NCBI GenBank assembly: GCA_024279945.1
Contig: JAJRRA010000074.1
Coordinates: forward strand, 1 to 45,951
Reading direction: 5' to 3'
Length of the DNA: 45,951 nucleotides
Source of the DNA: Gammaproteobacteria bacterium
GTDB lineage: Bacteria; Pseudomonadota; Gammaproteobacteria; Xanthomonadales; SZUA-36
Of the stretch, positions 36,603-44,945 are shown in pieces (position 1 is the stretch's first letter; every line of letters starts with the position of its first letter). Made by a program: the position numbers and the translations under genes. The notes under the pieces were generated by a model that saw only the letters and a program-made list of their open reading frames with translations, did not search any database and had not been told where the DNA came from.

Positions 36603-37580
36603 TCAGTCCATCGTCAGTACGACTTTTCCTTTTGCCCTGCGTTTCGTGATTGCTGCGAAGGCGTCCGCATACTGGTTCAGTGGATAGGATTCCGGCAGTT
36701 GTGGGATCAGTCTTTTATCCTCAATCATGGCAGCCAGTTCCATCATGTTTAGCTGCGCATCCGCGGGATGGTTTTGGGCCCAGGTTCCCCACCAGACACC
36801 GATGATGCTGGCCTCTTTGAGCAGTGCGATATTAGCTGGGAACTGTGGTATATCACCGCTGGCAAAGCCAATCACCAGGTAGCGGCCATGCCAGGCCAAC
36901 GAGCGCAAGGCCTGCTGCGCCAGGTCGCCGCCCACCGGGTCGAAGACGACATCCACTCCCTCACCGCCAGTAAACTCCTTAATCGAATCGCGCAGAGACG
37001 TGTTTGAGTAGTTGATCAACTGGTCTGCTCCAGCCTGTCGGGCAAAGCGCAGTTTCTCATCACTGCTTGCGGCCGCAATCACTTCCGCTCCCAGCGCCCG
37101 TGCAATTTCGACCGCAGTAATTCCCACCCCGCCGGCGGCACCGAGAACCAGCACAGTCTCTCCCTGTGTGAGCGCAGTGCACTGGCGAAAAGCGTGGTAG
37201 GACGTGGCGTAGGTGATAGTGAATCCAGCCCCCTGCTCAAAACTCAGCTTATCCGGCAACGGCTGACACAACTGTTGCTCAGCGACACATTTTTCAGCAA
37301 AGGCGCCACCTGCAGGTGTGGCAATGACACGGTCACCGGGAGAAAATCGGCTGACGCCTTCACCCACTGTTTCCACGATGCCGGCAAGTTCGTTACCCGG
37401 CACGAAGGGTGGTGTGGTTTTGATCTGGTATTCGCCGCTGATGGCCAGGATATCGGGGAAATTGATGCCGGCAGATTGGACCTTAATCAGCACCTGACCG
37501 GCGGCCGGCAGCGGAGCACGGTGCTGCTCAAGACTCAGCGATTCAGGTGGTCCGAATGCATTGCAGACCAGCGCTCTCAT
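36603..37580 (-). CDS. Zinc-independent quinone oxidoreductase-like MDR
   Basis: A 325-residue medium-chain dehydrogenase/reductase of the NADPH:quinone oxidoreductase type. It has a GroES-like N-terminal domain (VQSAGINFPDILAISGEY, PFVPGNELAG) and the Rossmann motif VLVLGAAGGVGITAVEIARALGAEVIA. There are no zinc-ligand cysteines or histidines in the usual positions, and it ends RRAKGKVVLTMD. It probably reduces a carbon-carbon double bond or quinone with NADPH. It is convergent with the kinase gene (three bases apart) and co-directional with the downstream-encoded acyl-CoA dehydrogenases. Confidence 0.88.
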   Translation of the reverse strand: MRALVCNAFGPPESLSLEQHRAPLPAAGQVLIKVQSAGINFPDILAISGEYQIKTTPPFVPGNELAGIVETVGEGVSRFSPGDRVIATPAGGAFAEKCVAEQQLCQPLPDKLSFEQGAGFTITYATSYHAFRQCTALTQGETVLVLGAAGGVGITAVEIARALGAEVIAAASSDEKLRFARQAGADQLINYSNTSLRDSIKEFTGGEGVDVVFDPVGGDLAQQALRSLAWHGRYLVIGFASGDIPQFPANIALLKEASIIGVWWGTWAQNHPADAQLNMMELAAMIEDKRLIPQLPESYPLNQYADAFAAITKRRAKGKVVLTMD

Positions 37581-37597
37581 ATCACATTAAAGGAGCA

Positions 37598-38737
37598 CTA
37601 ATATCCACGCTGACCTGCAAAACGATCGAGGTGGAAGTAATGGTCGCCGAGGAAGGTTTCCAGTATCTGGCAACGCTTCAGGAAGAAACCGATGTCAAAC
37701 TCGTCTGTCATGCCGATGCCACCATGCATCTGGATCGCCTCGGCAGTGACATGGTGTGCCGTTTCACTCAATTTCGCTTTGATCAGACTGGCTATTTCAG
37801 AGAGGTTCTCATCCCCTTTGTCCAGGGCGCGAAGCCCCTTAAGCACAATCGACTTGCACTGTTCAATGTCACCAAACATCACCGCGGCACGGTGCTGGAG
37901 GGCCTGGAAGCTGCCGATAAGCACACCAAACTGCTTACGCTCCTTGAGGTAACCGAGGGTGCGTTCGAAGGCTTCCTGAGCCACGCCAAGCAACTCTGCT
38001 GATTGCCCGATGGCGCCGGCATTGAGCACCGGGTCAAGTACCGCCATGCCCCGATGCAATTCTCCCAGAACGGCATCCGGGCCAATTTCAACCTTGTCCA
38101 GAGTCATGTGGGCCGCAGTGTGCGTATCGAGCACACGATACCGCTCAGTGTGAATTCCCGGGTGATCAGCCGGCACCAGGAACAGGGAAATCCCATCAGC
38201 CTCGTGTTCGGTTCCACGCGTACGGGCGCTGACAATCAGTGTATCGGCGTTATGGCCATCGATCACGGCAGTTTTTCTGCCGGTCAGACTGAAACCTTCG
38301 CCACTGGCCTGCGCGGCTGTCGCAACGGAGCAAGGTGCATGGACGCTGGATTCATTGACGGCCAGCGCCAGCAGGTGACTTCCGGCGGCGACTTCGGGCA
38401 GGTATTTCCTGCGCTGCTCATCACTTCCACCGGTGGTCAGGGCGGTAACACCCATCAGACAGGTGCTCAGCAATGGGCTCGGTGTCAGTGTGCGTCCAGA
38501 TTCCTCCAGCACAATACCCAGCCCGGAATAACCGTATTCCAATCCACCGTATTGCTCCGGAACCAGGATGGCGGTCCAGCCCATATCGGCCATTTCTGAC
38601 CAGAGTTCCGGGGAGTACCCTCTCGTATTACCGCTGTCACGCAGTTCCCTCAGGTGGCTGAGGGGTGCGCGTTGCTGCAGAAAGTCCCTGGCGGACTCTT
38701 TCAGCATGAGCTGTTCTTCATTCAATACCAGTGTCAT
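37598..38737 (-). CDS. Acyl-CoA dehydrogenase, subunit without an evident catalytic base
   Basis: The protein has 379 residues from the ATG at 38737, which is preceded by GGGGGTTAAA. The acyl-CoA dehydrogenase fold is clear from LVPEQYGGLEYGYSGLGIVLEE near the N-terminus to the C-terminal AIQMHGGIGMTDEFDIGFFLKRC. Near the C-terminus, where ordinary members carry the catalytic glutamate, it reads LETFLGDHYFHLDRF without the EGTSEIQ motif. The neighbour does have that motif. This fits the beta-type partner of the heteromeric acyl-CoA dehydrogenases described for steroid side-chain degradation. Gap to the neighbour is 13 bp. Confidence 0.85.
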   Translation of the reverse strand: MTLVLNEEQLMLKESARDFLQQRAPLSHLRELRDSGNTRGYSPELWSEMADMGWTAILVPEQYGGLEYGYSGLGIVLEESGRTLTPSPLLSTCLMGVTALTTGGSDEQRRKYLPEVAAGSHLLALAVNESSVHAPCSVATAAQASGEGFSLTGRKTAVIDGHNADTLIVSARTRGTEHEADGISLFLVPADHPGIHTERYRVLDTHTAAHMTLDKVEIGPDAVLGELHRGMAVLDPVLNAGAIGQSAELLGVAQEAFERTLGYLKERKQFGVLIGSFQALQHRAAVMFGDIEQCKSIVLKGLRALDKGDENLSEIASLIKAKLSETAHHVTAEAIQMHGGIGMTDEFDIGFFLKRCQILETFLGDHYFHLDRFAGQRGY

Positions 38738-38750
38738 TTTAACCCCCAAT

Positions 38751-39932
38751 TCAGCCAGGCAGGCCGAGAATCCGTTTTGCCACAATATTCAGTTGAATTT
38801 CCGACGTACCACCTTCGATGGAGTTGCCCTTGGAGCGAAGCCAGCGTCTGGCTAACTCGCCCTCGTTGCTGTCTGCGCCCTCCCAAATCAATGCATCCTG
38901 AGCGCCCACGGCCATCAGCAGTTCATAACGACGCTTGTTCAGCTCGGTACCGTAGTATTTGAACATGGATGCGGAAGGTCCCAGGCTGGCGCCCGCTTTG
39001 GTTTCATCCCGGGCGCGTTCCATGGTCAGTTGATGGCAGACCTCGTCAATCTCAAAGCGTGCGATATCGGTGCGTAACACGGGATTGGACAGACGGCCAT
39101 TATCGAGGCCCAGTTTTTTCACTGCAATATGCGAAAGTAATTCAGCACCTGATTGCAGGTTCCCGGTTTCGCCGATCATTTCGCGCTCATGGGTTAGCAG
39201 GTACTTGGCGATGGTCCAGCCCTGGTTGGGCTCACCGACTACCTGGTTTTTTTCCATCCGGGTATTTTCAAAAAAGGTTTCAGTGAAAGGTGATTTGCCG
39301 CTGATCAACTGAATCGGTCGGGTAGAGATTCCGGGTGTTTGCATGTCAAACAGGATCAGGCTGATGCCCTGGTGTTTGGGCGCCTCGCTATCGGTGCGAA
39401 TCAGGGCGAACATCCAGTCACCCTTTTCGCCATAGGAAGTCCAGATCTTCGAACCGTTAACGATGTAATGATCCCCCTGGTCATCGGCCCTGGCCTGCAG
39501 GCTGGCCAGGTCGGAACCGGCATTAGGCTCGCTGTAGCCCTGTACCCAGCGGATTTCACCACGGACAATCGGCGGCAGATGCTGCATTTTTAGTTCTTCG
39601 CTGCCGTATTTGAGCAGGGCAGGGCCGATCATGGCAATACCGAAACTGTAAATCGGCGGGCGTGCTTTGATGCGACTCATTTCCTGCTTGAGAATTTTGG
39701 CATGCTCGCGATCCAGGCCGCCACCGCCGTACTGCGCCGGCCAAGTGGGGGCCGTCCACCCTTTTTCCGCCATGCAACGCAGCCAGATTTCCTGGTCTTC
39801 TGACTGGAACTTCCAGTTTCTTCCTCCCCAACAGACATCCGCTTCGGAGCGGTAGGGTTCTCTCATCGATTCCGGGCAATGGGCTTCAAGCCACGCCCGC
39901 ACGTCACTTCTGAACTGTTCCAGTTCACGCAC
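38751..39932 (-). CDS. Acyl-CoA dehydrogenase, catalytic subunit
   Basis: The 393-residue protein starts at GTG. It has WTAPTWPAQYGGGGLDREHAKILKQEMSR, the FAD-binding GYSEPNAGSDLASLQ segment, and a C-terminal GNSIEGGTSEIQLNIVAKRILGLPG with the catalytic glutamate in the EGGTSEIQ motif. It oxidises an acyl-CoA to the enoyl-CoA using FAD. It is encoded just before the second dehydrogenase and they may form one enzyme. The substrate is not predicted; length and motif suit bulky or branched acyl-CoAs. Confidence 0.9.
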   Translation of the reverse strand: MRELEQFRSDVRAWLEAHCPESMREPYRSEADVCWGGRNWKFQSEDQEIWLRCMAEKGWTAPTWPAQYGGGGLDREHAKILKQEMSRIKARPPIYSFGIAMIGPALLKYGSEELKMQHLPPIVRGEIRWVQGYSEPNAGSDLASLQARADDQGDHYIVNGSKIWTSYGEKGDWMFALIRTDSEAPKHQGISLILFDMQTPGISTRPIQLISGKSPFTETFFENTRMEKNQVVGEPNQGWTIAKYLLTHEREMIGETGNLQSGAELLSHIAVKKLGLDNGRLSNPVLRTDIARFEIDEVCHQLTMERARDETKAGASLGPSASMFKYYGTELNKRRYELLMAVGAQDALIWEGADSNEGELARRWLRSKGNSIEGGTSEIQLNIVAKRILGLPG

Positions 39933-39982
39933 ATTTATCGCCTTTTAAAGTTTCCAAAGAAGCAGGTTCAATTATACCTTGA

Positions 39983-40016
39983 GCCGGGGGGCAGGTTCTA
40001 CGAACCTGACCCCGGC
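39983..40016. repeat. GGGGTCAGGTT-family palindrome, compact form, upstream of acyl-CoA dehydrogenase gene
   Basis: GCCGGGGGGCAGGTTC, spacer TA, CGAACCTGACCCCGGC: nearly perfect palindrome of 34 bp, with one mismatch (GGGC for GGGT on the left). It sits 15 bp beyond the stop of the secreted-protein gene, 50 bp before the dehydrogenase start. Confidence 0.85.
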
Positions 40017-40030
40017 ACTGATTTCGGTGC

Positions 40031-40810
40031 TTATTCGCCCATGGAAAGGTCGGGGCGGTGCTGCCACACGGTGTAGCTGGACCCCCAGGTGGCGCTGTTG
40101 AATGCCTTCAGAAGCTCGGCAGCTGCCTCTTCCGAGCCCAGTTGTTTGGTCAGGAACGCATAAAATGACTCCTCATCCGGCGCCATTGCTGCATAATTTT
40201 CGTAGGGAACGACAACGCTCTCAGTTTTACGGCCGCCAATGGTTGTTGCCCATATCCAGTTGCGCTCATCCGTGGCCCATCCCTGGTTGATGGCGATCTG
40301 GCTCATCTTTTCACGGGCCGCAGCGAAGTCTACGCCATGTTCGCCTTTAACGACCCACTCGGTGACCCCGAATAGTTTGCTTGTATTCGCTTCTTCAGCC
40401 CAGTGACTGTTTTTCCAGTCCATTTGCTCAAAGTAGCGTTCGGTTTTATTGACATATGGGTCGACTTTTTCCATCCAGTCAGTGAAGATTTCAGGATTGT
40501 CGTTTTCCCATTTGGCATAACTGTCTACGTCCGCCCAGCTGATGCAGCAGTATCGAATGGCAATCTGGTCGAGATTTTCACCCACTACAGTGGTGTAAAC
40601 CTGCCATTTCCACGGATCTCCTTTTTCTGTGCGCAATGCCAGGTGGTCCTTCAGTGCGGACTGGAATTTGCCCATATCGCTGATATCCACGGTGACCAGC
40701 CACATTTCGGCCAGTGGTCCTGGTTCTTCATCTGCCATAGCGCTCAGTGGTAACAGATAGAACGCGCCGGCAAGAAGGCCAGACAACAGCATTTTTAACA
40801 CATTATTCAT
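40031..40810 (-). CDS. Secreted protein of unknown function, two repeated halves
   Basis: I place the start at the ATG at 40810 (259 residues), which gives a Sec signal peptide (LLSGLLAGAFYLLPLSAMA, cleavage near residue 26). I do not recognise the family. The mature protein seems to have two related halves: one with EMWLVTVDISDMGKFQSALKDH then KWQVYTTVVGENLDQIAIRYCCISW, the other with KLFGVTEWVVKGEHGVDFAAAREKM then WIWATTIGGRKTESVVVPYENY. Strand-helix-strand spacing and Trp positions suggest dimeric alpha-beta barrel (NIPSNAP/ABM-like) modules, an inference. It is monocistronic, with the dispersed palindrome just downstream as probable terminator. Confidence 0.6.
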   Translation of the reverse strand: MNNVLKMLLSGLLAGAFYLLPLSAMADEEPGPLAEMWLVTVDISDMGKFQSALKDHLALRTEKGDPWKWQVYTTVVGENLDQIAIRYCCISWADVDSYAKWENDNPEIFTDWMEKVDPYVNKTERYFEQMDWKNSHWAEEANTSKLFGVTEWVVKGEHGVDFAAAREKMSQIAINQGWATDERNWIWATTIGGRKTESVVVPYENYAAMAPDEESFYAFLTKQLGSEEAAAELLKAFNSATWGSSYTVWQHRPDLSMGE

Positions 40811-40965
40811 TGAAATTTTCCTCGGGTGATTAAAGATTGATTCATCCACGGCACTTCGTGGCATAGTTACATTATAGTGGACTTAGAATATTCTACTTCG
40901 CTCAGCACGCCCTGAGTGGGGTCTTGGTGTAAAATGCAGCGCTTTGAGTTTACTGGATGATCATA

Positions 40966-42061
40966 TTGGAAACCAATCAACAAACCAATCTTATTGACGA
41001 CCTGAAGATGCGTTCAGAGGCGCTCAGGGGGTACCTTTGACTACGCTGAGAAACGTGATCGCTTAGAAGAGGTCGGCAGGGAACTCGAAAACCCGGATAT
41101 TTGGAGTGACCCGGAAAATGCCCAGGCGCTGGGACGCGAACGCGCCCGCCTGGAGTCTATCGTTAAAACTCTGGATGATCTTGAATCCGGTCTTGCCGAC
41201 GCGGCTGAGATGCTGGAGTTGGCAATCGAAGAACAGGATCAGGAGATCCTGGACTCGGTCATGGAGGACCTGATGAAAATGCAGTCTCGAGTCGAGAAAT
41301 TGGAATTTCAGCGTATGTTTTCCGGTGAAATGGATGCTAATTCCTGTTTCCTGGACATCCAGGCAGGTAGTGGTGGCACCGAAGCGCAGGACTGGGCTGA
41401 AATGCTCCTGCGCATGTACCTGCGCTGGGCCGAGCGCCGGGGGTGGAAAGCGGACCTGGTCGAAGTGTCCTCAGGTGATGTTGCGGGCATCAAAAGCGCC
41501 ACGATCCAGATTAGCGGGGATTACGCTTATGGCTGGTGCCGTACGGAAACCGGCGTCCATCGTCTGGTGCGAAAATCACCTTTCGATTCAGGTAACCGGC
41601 GGCATACGTCATTTGCCGCCGTGTTTGCTTCACCAGAAGTGGATGACAATATCGAGGTGGATATGAACCCCGCCGATCTTCGCATTGACGTTTATCGTGC
41701 CTCCGGTGCAGGCGGTCAGCATGTGAACACCACCGATTCCGCCGTGCGCATCACGCATGTGCCGACGGGTACGGTCGTGCAATGTCAGAATGACCGGTCG
41801 CAGCACAAGAACAAGGATCACGCACTGAAACAGTTGCGGGCAAAGCTGTACGAGTTGGAAATGCAAAAGCGCAATGAAGAACATCAGAAACTGGAAGATT
41901 CTAAATCAGACATCGGCTGGGGCAGCCAGATTCGCTCCTATGTGCTGGACCAGTCACGCATCAAGGACTTGCGCACCGGAGTGGAAGTCAGTAATACACA
42001 GGCTGTACTGGACGGTGACCTTGACTCATTTGTCGAGGCATCATTAAAACAGGGGCTTTAG
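40966..42061 (+). CDS. prfB: Peptide chain release factor 2 (programmed +1 frameshift)
   Basis: Translation starts at the TTG at 40966 (an in-frame ATG lies at 40957), reads 24 codons to CTT, then meets TGA at 41038-41040. Reading continues after a +1 shift at 41039 to the stop at 42061, giving about 364 residues. The shift site has AGGGGG three bases before CTT TGA C, as in E. coli. The TTG start gives the same 24-residue lead as Pseudomonas RF2. Downstream the SPF tripeptide (KSPFDSG) and the peptidyl-tRNA hydrolysis motif GAGGQHVN are present. RF2 recognises TGA and TAA, so the frameshift is autoregulatory. Confidence 0.96.
41025..41042 (+). promoter_or_regulatory. prfB recoding site
   Basis: AGGGGG, TAC, CTT TGA C: an internal Shine-Dalgarno, the slippery leucine codon and the in-frame stop, as in the known RF2 autoregulation. 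When RF2 is scarce the ribosome shifts +1 and makes the full protein. Confidence 0.95.
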
Positions 42062-42199
42062 TGTAAGAGGCCCCTTGGGGCTAACCTGTAAGAGGCCCCT
42101 TGGGGCCGACTGTTTTGTCAATTAAAATCGGCCGCAAGCGACCTCTTACAGGTTAGCCCCAAGGGGCCTCTTACAGGTTAGCCGCAAGCGACGTCTTGC
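42062..42199. repeat. Cluster of five REP-like units between prfB and lysS
   Basis: Units at about 42062-42083, 42087-42110 (TGTAAGAGGCCCCTTGGGG type), 42128-42150 (ATCGGCCGCAAGCGACCTCTTACA type), 42151-42175 and 42176-42199. The stretch 42062-42086 is the exact inverse of 42151-42175, so the region can fold into a long cruciform with nested hairpins. It begins directly after the prfB stop and runs to about 40 bp before lysS. Confidence 0.88.
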
Positions 42200-42222
42200 A
42201 CAACAGGCCATGGGATAACGGA

Positions 42223-42240
42223 ATGAGTAAAAAAACGTGA
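42223..42240 (+). other. Mini-cistron overlapping the lysS start
   Basis: ATG AGT AAA AAA ACG TGA (five codons) ends by overlapping the GTG start of lysS as GTGA. GGGA lies upstream at a suitable spacing, so ribosomes could load here and restart on lysS. A run of seven A lies inside it. It may simply be chance in a short leader. Confidence 0.3.
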
Positions 42241-43748
42241 GTGACACAACAGAAAAACCGGAAGTGGATGAAAACCGCCTCATCGCAGAGCGCCGCGCCA
42301 AACTGACTGCCCTGCGGGAGCAGGGGATTGCCTTCCCCAATGATTTTCGCAAGGACACGACGGCGGTTTCGCTGCAGGAGCGATACGCAGAGTCGGATAG
42401 CGAGGAACTGCAGCAGATTGAACAGGTCTTCGCGCTTGCAGGGCGCATGATGGCCAAGCGGGTAATGGGAAAAATTGCCTTTGTCAGCCTGCAGGACCGC
42501 ACGGGATCCATCCAGTTAATGGTGCAGCGTGATCATCTGCCCGAAGGTCTGTTTCAACAGTTCAAGCACTGGGACATCGGTGACATCATTGCGGCGAAAG
42601 GCCGCATCATGCGCACGCAAAAAGGGGAGTTGTCGATCCGCGTCAGCGAGCTCAGGCTGTTGTCAAAATCACTCCGGCCTCTGCCGGAAAAATACCACGG
42701 GCTGACCGATACCGAATTGCGCTACCGTCAACGCTATGTTGACCTGATTATGAACCAGGAGTCGCGTGAGGTGTTCCGCACACGCTCGCGGGTCATCAGC
42801 TATATTCGTTCCTTCATGGAGGCACCGGGGCGCGAGTTTCTGGAAGTGGAAACGCCCATGATGCACCCGATACCCGGAGGAGCAGCAGCCCGGCCTTTTG
42901 TCACTCACCACAATGCGCTGGATCTGACCATGTACCTGCGCATCGCGCCGGAGCTTTACCTCAAACGCCTGATTGTCGGCGGTCTGGGGCGGGTTTATGA
43001 GATCAACCGGAATTTTCGCAACGAGGGCATTTCCACCCGTCATAATCCCGAATTCACCATGCTGGAATTTTACTGGGCCTATGCCAATTATCTGGATTTG
43101 ATGGATCTGACCGAGGCCATGCTCAGTGGCCTCGCGGAGACGGTGACAGACTCGGCAGTGGTTAGCTACCAGGGTGAGGACATTGATTTCAGCGGCCCCT
43201 ACGAACGGCTCAGTGTTGAAGATGCAGTCAGGCGCTATAACCCTGCGTTCTGTGATGCCGATTTGTGGGATGACGCAGTTCTGCGCGAAGCCTGTGCAGA
43301 GCTTGACGTTCACACCGAAGCGGCATGGGGCCCGGGCAAGTTGCTGATCGAAATATTCGAAGCGACGGTGGAGGAACGCCTGATGCAGCCAACCTTTATC
43401 ACGCACTATCCAACTGAAGTTTCGCCTCTGTCGCGACGCAATGATGATAATCCGGAGGTAACGGACCGTTTCGAACTGTTTATCTGTGGCCGCGAGATCG
43501 CCAATGGCTTTTCCGAACTCAACGATCCGGAAGATCAGGCAGAGCGTTTTCGTAAACAGATGGAAAACAAGGACGCCGGCGACCTGGAAGCCATGCACTA
43601 CGACGCTGACTATATCCGGGCACTGGAGTATGGCATGCCGCCAACCGCAGGTGAGGGCATCGGCATCGACCGGCTGGTGATGATCTTTACCGATTCTCCA
43701 TCTATTCCTGACGTACTGTTGTTCCCCTATATGCGCCCGGAAGCTTGA
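42237..43748 (+). CDS. lysS: Lysyl-tRNA synthetase, class II
   Basis: The 503-residue protein starts at GTG. The N-terminal OB-fold anticodon-binding domain (about 60-165) contains [28 protein letters not shown]-like sequence. The class II catalytic domain has motif 1 ([21 protein letters not shown]), motif 2 ([29 protein letters not shown]) and motif 3 ([11 protein letters not shown]). It charges tRNA-Lys. The prfB-lysS order is widely conserved in gammaproteobacteria. The next gene overlaps its stop by four bases. Confidence 0.98.
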   Translation: MSDTTEKPEVDENRLIAERRAKLTALREQGIAFPNDFRKDTTAVSLQERYAESDSEELQQIEQVFALAGRMMAKRVMGKIAFVSLQDRTGSIQLMVQRDHLPEGLFQQFKHWDIGDIIAAKGRIMRTQKGELSIRVSELRLLSKSLRPLPEKYHGLTDTELRYRQRYVDLIMNQESREVFRTRSRVISYIRSFMEAPGREFLEVETPMMHPIPGGAAARPFVTHHNALDLTMYLRIAPELYLKRLIVGGLGRVYEINRNFRNEGISTRHNPEFTMLEFYWAYANYLDLMDLTEAMLSGLAETVTDSAVVSYQGEDIDFSGPYERLSVEDAVRRYNPAFCDADLWDDAVLREACAELDVHTEAAWGPGKLLIEIFEATVEERLMQPTFITHYPTEVSPLSRRNDDNPEVTDRFELFICGREIANGFSELNDPEDQAERFRKQMENKDAGDLEAMHYDADYIRALEYGMPPTAGEGIGIDRLVMIFTDSPSIPDVLLFPYMRPEA

Positions 43749-44740
43749 ATCCGGTTATTTCGGTCATTCTGCCGGTCCGCAATGGCGGTGAATATCTGTC
43801 CGAGGCAGTTTGCAGTATCCTCAAGCAGTCGTTCGCAAAGCTGGAACTGCTGTTGGTAGATGACCACAGCGATGATGGCGCGATTGCCGGACTGGATGTC
43901 AGCGATGGGCGATTGCGTTTTCTGAGCAGTAAGCCGACAGGTGTTGCCACAGCTTTCAATTTCGGACTGGCTCAGGCCACGGGGGAATTTGTCGCACGGA
44001 TGGATGCCGATGATTTTTCCCTGCCGAAGCGGCTGCAACAACAGTTGAATTATCTTGAGTCGCATCCTGGTATTGATATTTGCGGTGGCCTTGTTGAAAT
44101 TTTTTCAGCGCAAGACCTGGGAGCCGGCAACCGGCGCTATCAGAACTGGCTCAACAACTGTCGTTCGCCCGAACAGATTCACCGCGAATTATTCATCGAA
44201 AGCCCGATTCCCAATCCCACCGCGATGTTCCGCCGGGAAGCCATTGAACAACTCGGTGGCTACGGGAATCCGGATTGGCCCGAGGATTATGATCTGTTCC
44301 TGCGCGCAGATGCGGCAGGTATGCTCATGGGCAAGCCCGATGACATTGTTCTCAGGTGGCGCGAACACCCTCAGCGCCTGACCCGAACCGATTCGCGATA
44401 CGATATTGCACGTTTCCAGGCCGCCAAGGCACATTACCTGGTGCACAGCCGTGTGCAAGGCCGGCCGCTGGTCATCTGGGGAGCCGGGCCGAGCGGCGCA
44501 CTGATGCATGATCTGCTGGAATCCGAAGGAGCCGTCATCAAGGGCTTCCTGGAAGTTCACCCACGCCGAATAGGTGGGCAGAAACGGGGCTTGCCGGTCT
44601 GGCCCATCGATCATGTTTCCAGGCTGGCGGATGAGTTGGTTCTGGTGGCTGTCGGAACGGCAGGTGCACGCGAAGAAATTGGCGCCTGCCTGCAAGAGCA
44701 AGGAAAGCAGGAAGGCCCCGATTATCTGTTCGTCGCCTGA
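43745..44740 (+). CDS. Family 2 glycosyltransferase with C-terminal Rossmann-like domain
   Basis: The 331-residue protein starts at TTG overlapping the lysS stop (TTGA). The GT-A domain has [23 protein letters not shown], then [11 protein letters not shown] and the metal-binding ARMDADD (87-90), plus [11 protein letters not shown]. From about residue 240 there is a separate domain opening [20 protein letters not shown], an NAD- or nucleotide-sugar-binding-like fold. This resembles fused sugar-modifying transferases. The product is unknown; cell-surface glycan is likely. The compact palindrome follows 12 bp after its stop. Confidence 0.85.
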   Translation: MNPVISVILPVRNGGEYLSEAVCSILKQSFAKLELLLVDDHSDDGAIAGLDVSDGRLRFLSSKPTGVATAFNFGLAQATGEFVARMDADDFSLPKRLQQQLNYLESHPGIDICGGLVEIFSAQDLGAGNRRYQNWLNNCRSPEQIHRELFIESPIPNPTAMFRREAIEQLGGYGNPDWPEDYDLFLRADAAGMLMGKPDDIVLRWREHPQRLTRTDSRYDIARFQAAKAHYLVHSRVQGRPLVIWGAGPSGALMHDLLESEGAVIKGFLEVHPRRIGGQKRGLPVWPIDHVSRLADELVLVAVGTAGAREEIGACLQEQGKQEGPDYLFVA

Positions 44741-44752
44741 ATACCGAAAGCC

Positions 44753-44778
44753 GGGGTCAGGTTCGGGAACCTGACCCC
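44753..44778. repeat. Compact GGGGTCAGGTT palindrome after the glycosyltransferase gene
   Basis: GGGGTCAGGTTC, GG, GAACCTGACCCC: perfect 26-bp palindrome, twelve bases beyond the gene end. Likely to form a terminator-like hairpin in either direction. Confidence 0.9.
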
Positions 44779-44813
44779 TTCGAACTGGCGGAGCGGGTTC
44801 TGCTACTGACACG

Positions 44814-44899
44814 CTCTGGAAGAATGGGCGGTAAACCGGACTGAGGCCGCTTCGCGCTTCGGACGGGGGTCAGGTTCCCGAACCTGACCCCGGCTCTGG
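44814..44899. repeat. 86-bp inverted repeat, left copy
   Basis: It runs from CTCTGGAAGAATGGGCGG to CCCGGCTCTGG, including a compact palindrome at 44866-44891. It is the reverse complement of 45731-45816 except for three bases in the centre of the palindrome (CCC here, GGG on the inverted copy), which simply reflects the palindrome's own asymmetric spacer. It lies 47 bp upstream of the omega-amidase start. Confidence 0.92.
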
Positions 44900-44945
44900 A
44901 AAAATCGGATCACGGGAAACCGGGAGCAGGGTAGAATACCGGGCC

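Noticed and set aside
41038-41040. Nonsense mutation in prfB
   Set aside because: The TGA is the programmed frameshift stop, with the upstream Shine-Dalgarno and CTT TGA C intact.
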